DNA from: Streptomyces griseofuscus
GTDB taxonomy: Bacteria > Actinomycetota > Actinomycetes > Streptomycetales > Streptomycetaceae
Length of the DNA stretch: 64,000 nucleotides
NCBI RefSeq assembly: GCF_014673495.1
Contig: NZ_CP051006.1
Location: 2,542,001-2,606,000 of the forward strand
Reading direction: 5' to 3'
Shown: positions 17,800 to 27,232 of the stretch, piece by piece
How positions within the stretch are numbered: the first letter of the stretch is position 1
How the letters are laid out: each line of letters begins with the position of its first letter
The notes under the pieces: generated by a model
Seen by the model: only the letters and a program-made list of their open reading frames with translations
Told to the model about the DNA's origin: nothing
The model's database searches: none
Position numbers and translations under genes: made by a program

Positions 17800-19029
17800 A
17801 TGCGATCCATACGGCCGTCGTCCACCGACCGGCGAGGAAGGGGCATCCGCACCCGCCGCGCCTCGACCTCGCTGGCGGCGGTCGCCCTCGCCTCGGCACT
17901 GGCGCTGACCGCCACGGCCTGCAACGGCGACGACCAAGCCGACGGCAATCCGTCCGCCTCCGCCGCGGCGGCCGGTGCCGGCGACGGAAAGATCAAGATC
18001 CCGGACGATGTGCGCCAGAAGCTCAAGGAGCACGGGATCGACATCGACAAGTGGAAGAACGGCGCCTGGAAGGACTGGAACCGCAAGGACTGGCTGCGCC
18101 AGGCCAACGACTTCATCAACCCGATCATCAAGGGCCTGTGGGACCCGGACCGGATGCGGCACGCGGGCGACCCGGACAAGGGCGTGCACGACAACGACAT
18201 CTCCGGCGACCAGGGCGTGACCGACCCGACCCCGCAGCCGGTGAAGGCGCGGCAGGTCGCGGCGCCGTACCACGCCAACGCGGCCGCCTCGGGCAAGGTG
18301 TTCTTCGACTCCCCCGAGGGCCACATGGTCTGCTCGGGCACCGTCGTGGAGGACCCCGCGCACCCCGGCAAGTCCAACCTCGTGTGGACGGCGGGCCACT
18401 GTGTGCACGCCGGCAAGAGCGGCGGCTGGTACCGCAACCTCGCCTTCGTGCCGTCGTACAACAACGCGGCCCAGTCGGTCGACCAGCTCCAGCACGCCTC
18501 CCGGGAGCAGATCGCCCCGTACGGCGTCTGGTGGGCGGACGCGGCGCAGACCTCCCAGCAGTGGATCGACAAGGGCGGCGAGACCGGTGGCGACGGGGCG
18601 CCGTACGACTTCGCGGTCATCCATGTGACGCCGGAGCAGGGCAACGGCGGCAAGTCGCTGGAGGAGACCGTCGGCGGGGCGCTGCCGGTGGACTTCGACG
18701 CGCCCGCCGTGCCGAAGGTGCGGGACATGACGGCCTCGGGCTACCCGGCGGCGCCGCCGTACGACGGCCAGCTGCTCTACCAGTGCGAGGACAAGCCGGG
18801 CCGGCTGTCGATGGACCAGGCCGACCCGACGATGTACCGGATCGGCTGCACCATGACCGGTGGCGCCTCGGGTGGCGGCTGGGTGGAGACCGGCTCGGAC
18901 GGCAAGCCCGCGCTGGTGTCCAACACCTCGATCGGCCCGGTGACGTCCGGCTGGCTGGCGGGTCCCCGCTTCGGTGAGGTGGCCAAGGGCGTGTACAAGT
19001 CGGTCAGCGACAAGTTCGCCGGACAGTAA
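17800..19029 (+). CDS. secreted trypsin-like serine protease
   Basis: 409 residues. The N terminus has an Arg-rich region, then a hydrophobic core (LAAVALASALALTATAC) that ends in a possible lipobox cysteine at about residue 41. It is therefore exported and perhaps lipid-anchored. The catalytic triad of a chymotrypsin fold is readable: His in VWTAGHCVH, Asp in APYDFAVIHV, and Ser in MTGGASGGGW. Between the signal and the protease domain lies a charged KWKNGAWKDWNRKDW region. It stands alone, between siderophore and hflX genes, with a strong terminator after it. Confidence 0.88.
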   Translation: MRSIRPSSTDRRGRGIRTRRASTSLAAVALASALALTATACNGDDQADGNPSASAAAAGAGDGKIKIPDDVRQKLKEHGIDIDKWKNGAWKDWNRKDWLRQANDFINPIIKGLWDPDRMRHAGDPDKGVHDNDISGDQGVTDPTPQPVKARQVAAPYHANAAASGKVFFDSPEGHMVCSGTVVEDPAHPGKSNLVWTAGHCVHAGKSGGWYRNLAFVPSYNNAAQSVDQLQHASREQIAPYGVWWADAAQTSQQWIDKGGETGGDGAPYDFAVIHVTPEQGNGGKSLEETVGGALPVDFDAPAVPKVRDMTASGYPAAPPYDGQLLYQCEDKPGRLSMDQADPTMYRIGCTMTGGASGGGWVETGSDGKPALVSNTSIGPVTSGWLAGPRFGEVAKGVYKSVSDKFAGQ

Positions 19030-19078
19030 GGCCGGACAGTAAGCCTTACGGATCGCCTGTACGACCGTAGGCCGGTAC

Positions 19079-19120
19079 GGCGAAGGCCCGCCGCCCCCGA
19101 GGGGGTGGCGGGCCTTCGCC
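19079..19120. terminator. bidirectional terminator, protease / hflX
   Basis: A 14-bp stem, GGCGAAGGCCCGCC paired with GGCGGGCCTTCGCC. It separates the converging protease and hflX genes. Confidence 0.88.
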
Positions 19121-19136
19121 GTCGTACCGCCGTGGG

Positions 19137-20627
19137 TCAGCCCGCGGAGACCGGCGTGTACGGCGCCAGGTCCGCGGCCAGTTCCTCGTGCACCCGGACC
19201 TTGAGCAGGGTGCCCTCCGCGGTGTGCTCCTCGGAGATCACCTCGCCCTCGGTGTGGGCGCGCGCGACCAGCTTGCCGTGGGTGTACGGCACCAGCGCCT
19301 CGACCTCGACCTCGGGGCGCGGCAGCTCCTCGTCGATGAGCGCGAGCAGCTCGGCGATGCCCTGGCCGGTGCGGGCCGAGACGGCGATGGAGCGCTTCTC
19401 GACGCGCAGCAGCCGCTGGAGGACCAGCGGGTCGGCCGCGTCCGCCTTGTTGATCACGACGATCTCGGGCACGCCGGTGGCGCCGACGTCCCGGATGACC
19501 TCGCGCACGGCGGCGAGCTGCTCCTCGGGGACCGGGTGCGAGCCGTCCACCACATGCAGGATCAGGTCGGAGTCGCCGACCTCCTCCATGGTGGAGCGGA
19601 ACGCCTCGACCAGGTGGTGGGGCAGATGCCGGACGAAGCCGACGGTGTCCGCCAGGGTGTACAGCCGGCCGCTCGGGGTCTCCGCCCGGCGCACGGTCGG
19701 GTCCAGGGTCGCGAACAGCGCGTTCTCGACCAGGACGCCCGCGCCGGTGAGCCGGTTGAGCAGGGAGGACTTGCCGGCGTTGGTGTAACCGGCGATGGCG
19801 ACGGAGGGCACCTTGTTGCGCCGGCGCTCCTGGCGCTTGATCTCGCGGCCGGTCTTCATGTCCGCGATCTCCCGGCGCATCTTCGCCATCTTCTCGCGGA
19901 TCCGGCGCCGGTCCGTCTCGATCTTGGTCTCACCGGGACCACGCGTGGCGAGGCCGCCGCGACCGCCACCCATCTGCCGGGACAGCGACTGGCCCCAGCC
20001 GCGCAGCCTCGGCAGCATGTACTGCATCTGGGCGAGCGCGACCTGCGCCTTGCCCTCACGGGACTTGGCGTGCTGGGCGAAGATGTCCAGGATCAGGGCG
20101 GTGCGGTCGATGACCTTGACCTTGACGACGTCCTCCAGCTGGATCAGCTGGCCGGGGCTCAGTTCACCGTCGCAGATCACGGTGTCCGCGCCCGTCTCCA
20201 TGACGATGTCGCGCAGCTCCAGGGCCTTGCCGGAGCCGATGTAGGTGGCCGCGTCGGGCTTGTCGCGGCGCTGGATGACGCCGTCGAGCACGAGGGCGCC
20301 CGCCGTCTCCGCGAGGGCGGCCAGCTCCGCGAGGGAGTTGTCGGCGTCCTGCACGGTGCCGGTGGTCCACACGCCGACGAGCACGACCCGCTCCAGGCGG
20401 AGCTGGCGGTACTCGACCTCGGTGACGTCCTCCAGCTCGGTGGACAGACCCACCACACGGCGCAGGGCCGCGCGCTCGGAGCGGTCGAACTGCTCGCCGT
20501 CCCGCTCTCCGTCGATCTCGTGGCTCCAGGCGACGTCCTCTTCCATCAGGGCATCGGCCCGAAGACCCTCGGGGTAGGCGTGCGCCGTGCGCTTGGCGTC
20601 CTGGGAAGGGGAAGAAGAGGAGGTCAT
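19137..20627 (-). CDS. hflX: ribosome-associated GTPase HflX
   Basis: 496 residues from the ATG of MTSSSSPSQDAKR at 20627; upstream in-frame codons have no family similarity. HflX splits stalled 70S ribosomes under stress. The N-terminal nucleotide-binding domain (GVWTTGTVQDADNSLAELAAL) is followed by the glycine-rich MGGGRGGLATRGPGETKIE linker. The G domain has GYTNAGKSSLLNRL, DTVGFVRHLPH and VINKAD. It is downstream of an M1 peptidase on the same strand, but a 610-bp repeat-bearing gap separates them. Confidence 0.95.
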   Translation of the reverse strand: MTSSSSPSQDAKRTAHAYPEGLRADALMEEDVAWSHEIDGERDGEQFDRSERAALRRVVGLSTELEDVTEVEYRQLRLERVVLVGVWTTGTVQDADNSLAELAALAETAGALVLDGVIQRRDKPDAATYIGSGKALELRDIVMETGADTVICDGELSPGQLIQLEDVVKVKVIDRTALILDIFAQHAKSREGKAQVALAQMQYMLPRLRGWGQSLSRQMGGGRGGLATRGPGETKIETDRRRIREKMAKMRREIADMKTGREIKRQERRRNKVPSVAIAGYTNAGKSSLLNRLTGAGVLVENALFATLDPTVRRAETPSGRLYTLADTVGFVRHLPHHLVEAFRSTMEEVGDSDLILHVVDGSHPVPEEQLAAVREVIRDVGATGVPEIVVINKADAADPLVLQRLLRVEKRSIAVSARTGQGIAELLALIDEELPRPEVEVEALVPYTHGKLVARAHTEGEVISEEHTAEGTLLKVRVHEELAADLAPYTPVSAG

Positions 20628-21237
20628 TGGATCCTTACGTCGATGGGAGTGCCATGGCGGCGTCGGTACGGCGGCCCGGCAGGACCGCTCGTCATGGTCA
20701 ACGCTCGGGTACCCCGGGAGATTCCCGTGTCCCGCGCGGCGCCGACCCGAAGATGGTCGCACGAGGCGGCGCGCCGCGTCACCGTGTTATCGCGGGGATG
20801 GATCGGGGCCGCCGCCCCCGTTTCGCGGGTCCGGGACGACGGCGTCGCCCTTCCCTCCCGGGGCCGAAGCGCCGCCGCCTCGCTCCCGTGCCGGGGGCGG
20901 AGCGGCGCCGTCGCCGTCCCGGCCCGGGGCCGAAGCACCGCCGCCTCGCGCCCTTGCCAGGGTCGGAGCGCCGTCGCCGTCCCGGCCCAAGACCGGAGCA
21001 ACGCCGCCGCCCTCCCCTCCCGGGGCCGAAGCGCCGCCGCCTCGCTCCCGTGCCGGGGGCGGAGCGGCGCCGTCGCCGTCCCGGCCCGGGGCCGAAGCAC
21101 CGCCGCCTCGCGCCCTTGCCAGGGTCGAAGCGCCGCCGCCGTCCCGGCCCAAGACCGGAGCAACGCCGCCCTCCCCTCCAGGGGCCGGAGCGCCGCCGTA
21201 GGGCTCCCGTGCCGGGGTCGGGGCGCCGTCCGCCGGG
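20628..21237. repeat. GC-rich tandem repeat region between M1 peptidase and hflX
   Basis: A 610-bp gap that contains two long tandem copies and a third partial copy of a unit starting CCCTCCCGGGGCCGAAGCGC. Unit starts are at 20853, 21015 and 21174, so the periods are 162 and 159 bp, both multiples of three. Each unit is itself built from smaller elements such as GCCGAAGCNCCGCCGCC. All six frames stay fairly open because of base composition, but no start or family match supports a gene. The hflX promoter must lie near the 20630-20800 end. Confidence 0.75.
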
Positions 21238-22848
21238 TCACCTGTGGGCCGGTCGCTTGGCTGCCTTCGGGGACTTCGCGGGCGGGTCGGCGGGCTTCCA
21301 GTCCGGGTGGCCGGGCATCGGCGGGGTCTTCTCGCCGTACAGCCAGCCGTGCAGGAAGCCGCTCAGGTCCCGGCCGGCGACCTCGGAGGCCAGGGCGATG
21401 TAGTCGTCGGTGGAGGCGTTGGCGTCGCGATGGTCGCGGACCCAGAGCCGTTCCAGGCGCTCGAAGGCGGGGCGGCCGATCTCCTGCCGCAGGGCGTACA
21501 GGGCGAGGGCCGCGCCGTCGTAGACGCTGGGCCGGAAGATGCTGATCTTCTGGCCGGGCTCGGGCAGCTTGGGCTGGGCGGGCGGACCGCCGGAGGCGCG
21601 CCAGCCGTCGGAGGCGGCATAGGCGGCCTTCATCCGGTCGATCATCGGCCGGTGGCCCTTCTCCTCCGCGTACAGGGCCTCGTACCAGGTCGCGTGCCCC
21701 TCGTTCAGCCACACATCGGACCAGGTGGCGGGGCTGACGCTGTCGCCGAACCACTGGTGGGACAGCTCGTGCACCATGACCGACTCGACGTACCACTTGG
21801 GGTAGGCCGGCTCGGTGAACAGGTTCTTCTCGAAGAGCGAGAGGGTCTGTGTCTCCAGTTCGAACCCGGTGGTGGCGTTCGCCATGATCACGCCGTACGT
21901 CTCGAACGGGTACGGGCCGACCTTGCCCTCCATCCAGGCGATCTGGTCGGGCGTCTTGGCGAGCCAGGGTTCGAGGGTCTTGCGGTCGGCGCTGGGCACG
22001 ACATCGCGCAGGGGCAGTCCGTGGGGGCCCTCGCGGCGCGGCACGTCGGAGCGGCCGATGGAGACCTGGGCCAGCTCGGTGGCCATGGGGTGCTCGGTGC
22101 GATAGGTCCAGGTGGTGCTGGAGCCGGTGCGCCGCGAGCCGGTGGGCAGCCCGTTGGCGACCACGGTGTAGGCGTTGGGCGCGGTGACCCGGAAGGTGAA
22201 CATCGCCTTGTCGGAGGGGTGGTCGTTGCACGGGAAGACCAGATGGGCGGCGTCGGCCTGGTTCGCCATGACGAGTCCGTCGGTGGTGGGCACCCAGCCG
22301 CCGTCGCCCTTCTGGTCCCCGGTGGGCCGGGGGTCGCTGGTGTGCCGCACGGTGATCCGGACCCAGTCGCCCCGGCGCAGCGGCTGGACGGGGGTGACGA
22401 CCAGGTCCTCCCCGGCGCTCTGGAAGTCCGCGGGGACCCCGTCGACCTCGACGGAGCGGACGGTGCCGCGCGCGAAGTCCAGGTTGAGGCGGTCCAGGTC
22501 GGCGGTGACCCAGGCGTCGATGGTGGTGACGGCCTGGAGCGGCTTGTCGTTGGCGCCGGGGTAGGTGAGGTCCACGTCGTACGACGCGACGTCGTATCCG
22601 GGGTTGCCCAGCGTCGGGTACAGCCGGTCACCGATGCCGAGCGGCACGGGCGGGGCGGCGGCCCCGAGCAGGCACAGGGAGCAGACGGAGGCGGCGGAGG
22701 CGAGCAGGACGGCCTTGCGGCGGCGGGGGGCAGTCCCGCGCCGGGGGCCGGAGGCGGGGGCGGACCGCTGTCGGGTGGCGGGGACAGAGGTGGCCGGGTG
22801 GTGGGTGGCGGGGGCAGGGGTGGCCCGGTGGCCGGGGTTGAGCAGCAT
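21238..22848 (-). CDS. M1 family zinc aminopeptidase-like protein, exported
   Basis: 536 residues. A basic Pro/Ala-rich start is followed by a hydrophobic stretch (KAVLLASAASVCSLCLLGAAA), a signal peptide or anchor at about 46-66. The zinc site HELSHQWFGD is followed 18 residues later by NEGHATWYE, giving the HExxH-x18-E pattern of gluzincins. A conserved GFELETQT substrate-site segment precedes it (the usual motif is GAMEN). The protein is shorter than typical M1 enzymes (over 800) and fits the single-catalytic-unit type found in streptomycetes. The gene is isolated between repeat regions. Confidence 0.87.
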   Translation of the reverse strand: MLLNPGHRATPAPATHHPATSVPATRQRSAPASGPRRGTAPRRRKAVLLASAASVCSLCLLGAAAPPVPLGIGDRLYPTLGNPGYDVASYDVDLTYPGANDKPLQAVTTIDAWVTADLDRLNLDFARGTVRSVEVDGVPADFQSAGEDLVVTPVQPLRRGDWVRITVRHTSDPRPTGDQKGDGGWVPTTDGLVMANQADAAHLVFPCNDHPSDKAMFTFRVTAPNAYTVVANGLPTGSRRTGSSTTWTYRTEHPMATELAQVSIGRSDVPRREGPHGLPLRDVVPSADRKTLEPWLAKTPDQIAWMEGKVGPYPFETYGVIMANATTGFELETQTLSLFEKNLFTEPAYPKWYVESVMVHELSHQWFGDSVSPATWSDVWLNEGHATWYEALYAEEKGHRPMIDRMKAAYAASDGWRASGGPPAQPKLPEPGQKISIFRPSVYDGAALALYALRQEIGRPAFERLERLWVRDHRDANASTDDYIALASEVAGRDLSGFLHGWLYGEKTPPMPGHPDWKPADPPAKSPKAAKRPAHR

Positions 22849-23014
22849 GGACCACCGCTACCAGCGCCCGCCCGCCGCACGTCGACGACGCGCGCCTGTC
22901 CCACTCGAACGGGTTGCCCGCGGTGGGCGGGGCGCCGGAACGTCCGGCCCATCCCTGAGCGGCCGCCCGCCCCGGCCGACGAAGCGGCCCCGGACGCCCG
23001 GCGCACCTGGGGAC

Positions 23015-23115
23015 GGCCCGCCGAGGAGGTTCGCGGGCGCGGTGCGGCGGCCCGCCGAGAGGTTCGCGGGCGCGGTGCGGCGGCCCGCCGAGGAGGTTCG
23101 CGGGAGCGGTGCCCG
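23015..23115. repeat. three-copy 33-34 bp tandem repeat
   Basis: Three copies of a unit beginning GGCCCGCCGAG(G)AGGTTC, starting at 23015, 23049 and 23082. They lie in the 276-bp gap just past the RSH gene stop. The middle copy lacks one G. No function is known. The repeat sits where a terminator would be expected. Confidence 0.8.
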
Positions 23116-23124
23116 GTCCGGCCG

Positions 23125-25323
23125 CTACGGCAGTCTCGGTGCCGGTGTCTGGTTCTGGGTGCGGCTCACGTCGTAGACGCCCGGGACGTCGCGCATGGCG
23201 CGCATGAGGGCGGGCAGGCCCGCGGCGTCGGGGAGTTGGAGGGTGTAGGTGTGGCGCACCCGCTGCTCGCTCGGTGGTTCGACCGTGGCGGAGACGATGT
23301 CGCCGCCCGCCAGCGCGATGGCCTCGGTGAGGTCGGCGAGCAGACCCCGGCGGCCGAACGATTCGGCGACCAGGGTGACCCGGCACGCGGTGCTCTCCCC
23401 CCAGCGGACTCCGATCTCCGTGCGCCCCCGGCTCTTCATGTGCGCCACCGCGACGCACTCCACACGGTGCACGGTCACCACCCCCCCGCGTACCGGGAAG
23501 CCGGTGATCTCGTCGGGCGGCACGGGCGTACAGCATCCGGCGAGGCGTACGGCGGCGCCGGGGCGGTCGGTGCGGACGTCGGCGCCCTGGGGGCGTCCCC
23601 CGGGCCCGGACTCGTGGGAGCGCCGTTCGCGGAAGTCGGCGTCGGCACGGTACCCGGCCGGCTCGTCGGCGGGGGCGCCGCCGCCGGGGTGCGTGGTCAG
23701 CCAGCGCTGGATGGCGATGCGGGCGGCCGGGGTGTGGGCGTGCTCCAGCCACTCGCGGGAGGGCTCCGAGGCGGGGTCCTGGCCCATGAGGAGTTCGACG
23801 GTGTCGCCGTCCTTCAGGACCGTGCTCAGCGTGGCCAGGCGACCGTTGACGCGGGCGCCGATACAGGCGTGCGCGTCCTCGCCGTACTGCCCGTAGGCGG
23901 CGTCCACGCAGCTGGCGCCCTCGGGCAGGCCCAGGGTGCCGCCGTCCGGGCGGAAGACGGTGATCTCCCGGTCCTGGGCGAGGTCCTCGCGCAGGGTCGA
24001 CCAGAAGGTGTCCGGGTCGGGCGCGGCCTGCTGCCACTCCAGGAGGCGGGAGAGCCAGCCGGGCCGGGTGGGGTCGGCGCGCTCGCCGTCGACGGGGTCG
24101 TCGGCGCCCGGGCCGTCCGTGGCGGTGGCGTCCGTGCCGGAGGCGTAGGGGTTGCCGAGCGCGACGACGCCGGCCTCGGCGACCTTGTGCATCTGGTGGG
24201 TGCGGATGAGGACTTCGACGACCTGCCCGTCGGGGCGGGCGACGGCCGTGTGCAGCGACTGGTACAGGTTGAACTTGGGTACCGCGATGAAGTCCTTGAA
24301 CTCCGAGACCACCGGCGTCATACAGGTGTGCAACTCGCCCAGCACGCCGTAACAGTCGGCGTCCTCGCCCACCAGCACCAGCAGCCGGCCGAAGTCGGCA
24401 CCCCGCAACTGCCCCCGTTTACGGGCCACTCGGTGCACGGAGACGAAGTGACGCGGGCGGATGAGGACTTCGGCGGAGATCCCGGCCTCGCGCAGCACCC
24501 CGCGCATCTCCTCGGCGACCACGGCGAGCGGGTCGGCGGTGCGGGCCGCGTTCTCCGCGATGAGTTCCCTGGTGTGCTCGTACTCCTCGGGGTGGAGGAT
24601 GGCGAAGACCAGGTCCTCCAGTTCGGTCTTCAGGGCCTGGACGCCGAGGCGTTCGGCGAGCGGGATGAGGACGTCGCGGGTGACGCCCGCGATCCGCTCC
24701 TGTTTCTCGCGGCGCATCACACCGAGGGTGCGCATGTTGTGCAGCCGGTCGGCGAGTTTGATCGACATCACGCGCACATCGCTGCCGGTGGCCACGAGCA
24801 TCTTGCGGAAGGTCTCGGGTTCGGCGGCGGCCCCGTAGTCGACCTTCTCCAGCTTGGTGACGCCGTCGACCAGGTAGCGGACCTCCTCGCCGAACTGCTC
24901 GCGCACCTGCTCCAGCGTCACCTCGGTGTCCTCGACGGTGTCGTGCAGCAGCGAGGCCGTCAACGTCGTGGTCTCGGCGCCCAGTTCGGCGAGGATGAGG
25001 GTCACGGCGAGCGGATGCGTGATGTACGGCTCGCCGCTCTTGCGCATCTGGCCGCGGTGCGAGGACTCGGCCAGCACATAGGCGCGGCGCAGGGGTTCGA
25101 GGTCGGCGTCGGGATGGTGTGCGCGGTGCGCCTCCACCACATGGCCGATCGCGTCGGGCAGTCTGTCCCGGGCGGTCGGCCCGAGCAGCGCGGCCCGGCC
25201 GAGCCGGCGCAGGTCGATCCTGGGCCGGGACTTCCGGCGCACCGACGCGGGTGCCACAGCGGCCGTCGCGGCCGTGGGCACCACCGGGACCGGGGTCGAG
25301 GGGTTCGTGGCCTCCGCACTCAT
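23125..25323 (-). CDS. rshA: RelA/SpoT homologue (RSH) family protein
   Basis: 732 residues from the ATG at 25323, with GGAGG six bases upstream. The layout is that of bifunctional (p)ppGpp enzymes: HD hydrolase domain, synthetase domain, TGS and C-terminal ACT. The HD hydrolase signatures are intact (HRGQMRKSGEPYITHP, SLLHDTVEDT, KLADRLHNMRTL). The synthetase domain is degenerate. The conserved RPKH...SIYQKM reads RPRHFVSVHRVA, and the DIYDLxGxR motif that carries the metal-binding Asp reads GADFGRLLVLV; EVLIRTHQMH is kept. So the protein may mainly hydrolyse (p)ppGpp or be regulatory. It is the second-RSH type of streptomycetes rather than main RelA. Confidence 0.85.
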   Translation of the reverse strand: MSAEATNPSTPVPVVPTAATAAVAPASVRRKSRPRIDLRRLGRAALLGPTARDRLPDAIGHVVEAHRAHHPDADLEPLRRAYVLAESSHRGQMRKSGEPYITHPLAVTLILAELGAETTTLTASLLHDTVEDTEVTLEQVREQFGEEVRYLVDGVTKLEKVDYGAAAEPETFRKMLVATGSDVRVMSIKLADRLHNMRTLGVMRREKQERIAGVTRDVLIPLAERLGVQALKTELEDLVFAILHPEEYEHTRELIAENAARTADPLAVVAEEMRGVLREAGISAEVLIRPRHFVSVHRVARKRGQLRGADFGRLLVLVGEDADCYGVLGELHTCMTPVVSEFKDFIAVPKFNLYQSLHTAVARPDGQVVEVLIRTHQMHKVAEAGVVALGNPYASGTDATATDGPGADDPVDGERADPTRPGWLSRLLEWQQAAPDPDTFWSTLREDLAQDREITVFRPDGGTLGLPEGASCVDAAYGQYGEDAHACIGARVNGRLATLSTVLKDGDTVELLMGQDPASEPSREWLEHAHTPAARIAIQRWLTTHPGGGAPADEPAGYRADADFRERRSHESGPGGRPQGADVRTDRPGAAVRLAGCCTPVPPDEITGFPVRGGVVTVHRVECVAVAHMKSRGRTEIGVRWGESTACRVTLVAESFGRRGLLADLTEAIALAGGDIVSATVEPPSEQRVRHTYTLQLPDAAGLPALMRAMRDVPGVYDVSRTQNQTPAPRLP

Positions 25324-25605
25324 GGGCACCTCCGGCTCGTGGACCGGCGGACGGAGCCCCAGGGCATGCGCGGCTCAGGGTGCCGACGCTCCCCCGTCCG
25401 TGCCGGTGCTTGATGCTATCGAGCCCACCACGTGCGACAGACCGCCTCTCGCCGAGCGTGAAACGGATCACCCATTCGAGCGACAAAAAGGAGGTTTAAG
25501 TTTTGCGCCACCTGCCCTGGCGTCGTCCGTGGATTCGATCCGGCCCCGGCCCCCGGAACCGCTGCTCCGGCTGTCCGAGGCCGTCATGAGGGTGGTTTCG
25601 GCAGG

Positions 25606-26475
25606 TCAGCGAAGCGCGTTTTCCAGCCACTCGCCGTCGATCGCGCCTTCGGCGACGATCACCGCGGGGCCGGTCATCTCGATCTGTCCGTCCGGCCGTT
25701 CGGTGATGACCAGGCGGCCGCCGGGCACGTCCACGGTGTATGTCGCGGGGGTGCCGGTGACGGCCGGGTCGGCGCCGTCCCGGCGGGCGGCGGCCACGGC
25801 GACGGCGCAGGCGCCGGTGCCGCAGGAACGGGTCTCGCCGGAGCCGCGCTCATGCACCCGCATCGCGACATGGCGGGGGCCGCGGTCCACGACGAACTCG
25901 ACGTTGACCCCGTCCGGGTAGGCGCCCTCGGGGCTGACCGGCGGCGGGCTGTACAGGTCACCGGCGTGCGCGAGGTCGGCCACGAAGGCGACCGCGTGCG
26001 GGTTGCCCATGTTGACGTTCCGCGCGGGCCAGCTGCGCTCGCCGACGCGCACCGTGACCTCTCCCTCGGGCAGACGCGCGCCGCCCATGCCGACGGTCAC
26101 GTCCCCGTCCTTGGCGATGTGCACGCTCTTGACGCCGCCGCGGGTGGCGATGGTGAGGTCGCCCTCGGCGACATGCCCGGCGTGCTGGAGGTAGCGGGCG
26201 AAGACGCGGACGCCGTTGCCGCACATCTCCGCGATCGAGCCGTCGCCGTTGCGGTAGTCCATGAACCACTCGGCCTCGCCGGCCAGCTCCCGCGCCTCGG
26301 GGTGCGCGGCGGAGCGCACCACGTGCAGCACACCGTCGCCGCCGATGCCGGCCCGGCGGTCGCACAGGGCGGCCACGGCGGCCGGGGACAGCTCGATGGC
26401 GTTGTCGGGGTCCGGGACGATCACGAAGTCGTTCTCCGTGCCGTGACCCTTGAGGAAGGCGATCCGCGTGCTCAT
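25606..26475 (-). CDS. dapF: diaminopimelate epimerase
   Basis: 289 residues. The enzyme converts LL- to meso-diaminopimelate for lysine and cell wall. Both catalytic cysteines are present, in EMCGNGVRVFARY and in ETRSCGTGACAVA. FLKGHGTENDFV at the N terminus is also typical. It lies 282 bp upstream of the RSH gene on the same strand and 97 bp downstream of a membrane protein gene, part of the miaA-dapF region common in streptomycetes. Confidence 0.96.
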   Translation of the reverse strand: MSTRIAFLKGHGTENDFVIVPDPDNAIELSPAAVAALCDRRAGIGGDGVLHVVRSAAHPEARELAGEAEWFMDYRNGDGSIAEMCGNGVRVFARYLQHAGHVAEGDLTIATRGGVKSVHIAKDGDVTVGMGGARLPEGEVTVRVGERSWPARNVNMGNPHAVAFVADLAHAGDLYSPPPVSPEGAYPDGVNVEFVVDRGPRHVAMRVHERGSGETRSCGTGACAVAVAAARRDGADPAVTGTPATYTVDVPGGRLVITERPDGQIEMTGPAVIVAEGAIDGEWLENALR

Positions 26476-26572
26476 TCCTCGATCGTACGGGGTCGGTACG
26501 ACAGAGGTTCCACGACGGCGACGGGGCCGCGGCGGCAGGGGCGCCCTGCTCCAGGGGCCTGCTCGGGCCCGG

Positions 26573-27232
26573 TCAGCGCAGCCGTGCCACGCGCCACACG
26601 GCGAGTACGGCCACCACGGCGACCAGCAGGGCGTAGCCGAGGACGACGCGCCAGTCCGGGCGGCGGCCGGAGCCGCGCGGGGGCAGGCCGGGCCAGGTGT
26701 AGCCCACGCGGCGGGCGGCCATCATGCCCCAGCCGGCGGCGCAGCAGCAGATCAGCAGGCCGAGCATGGCGATGACCGCGCCGCTGTCGCCGTCGAAGGC
26801 GAGCGGGAAGGCGAACATCAGGGAGCCGACGGCGGACAGTCCCACGATGGGCGCGAGCTGCCAGATGCGCAGCCGGCGCTGCGGGCGCAGCTCGACCTCG
26901 ACCTCGGGACCGCTGGTGTACATCTCCTCGGGCGCCGGACCGTCCTCGGTCACGCCGTCCGTGGTCTCGTCGGGCCCGTCGTCGGCAAGCCGGTCCTCGG
27001 CCTCGGCTTCCACGAGGGGATGCTCGCCCTCGGGCACGAGACCGTCGTCGAAGCCGTCGTCGAGGCTGTCCCGAAGACCCTCCCTCGGGACCTCCACAAG
27101 GTCCTCGCGGAGATCCTCTCGGGAACCCTCGTCCTGGGTGCCTTCTCGGGGCCCCTCGTCCTGGTCCGCTCGGTCACCCTCGGTGGTGACGCGCTCGGCA
27201 CCCGGTGCGGTGTCGCGAGGGCCGGCCTCCAT
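26573..27232 (-). CDS. membrane protein with long acidic N-terminal region
   Basis: About 219 residues; the start is chosen at an ATG with GGGAGG ten bases upstream, and a GTG at 27238 is equally possible. The first 120 residues are highly acidic (runs of E, D and G, for example DEGSREDLREDL). Three hydrophobic segments follow: IVGLSAVGSLMFAFPLAF, VIAMLGLLICCCAAGWGMM and VVLGYALLVAVVAVLAVW. It is unrecognised by family. It lies between miaA and dapF on the same strand and may share their transcript. Confidence 0.6.
   Translation of the reverse strand: MEAGPRDTAPGAERVTTEGDRADQDEGPREGTQDEGSREDLREDLVEVPREGLRDSLDDGFDDGLVPEGEHPLVEAEAEDRLADDGPDETTDGVTEDGPAPEEMYTSGPEVEVELRPQRRLRIWQLAPIVGLSAVGSLMFAFPLAFDGDSGAVIAMLGLLICCCAAGWGMMAARRVGYTWPGLPPRGSGRRPDWRVVLGYALLVAVVAVLAVWRVARLR

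Noticed and set aside
20853..21180. Tandem repeats as a possible CRISPR array
   Set aside because: Units are 159-162 bp, contiguous, with no unique spacers and no cas genes.
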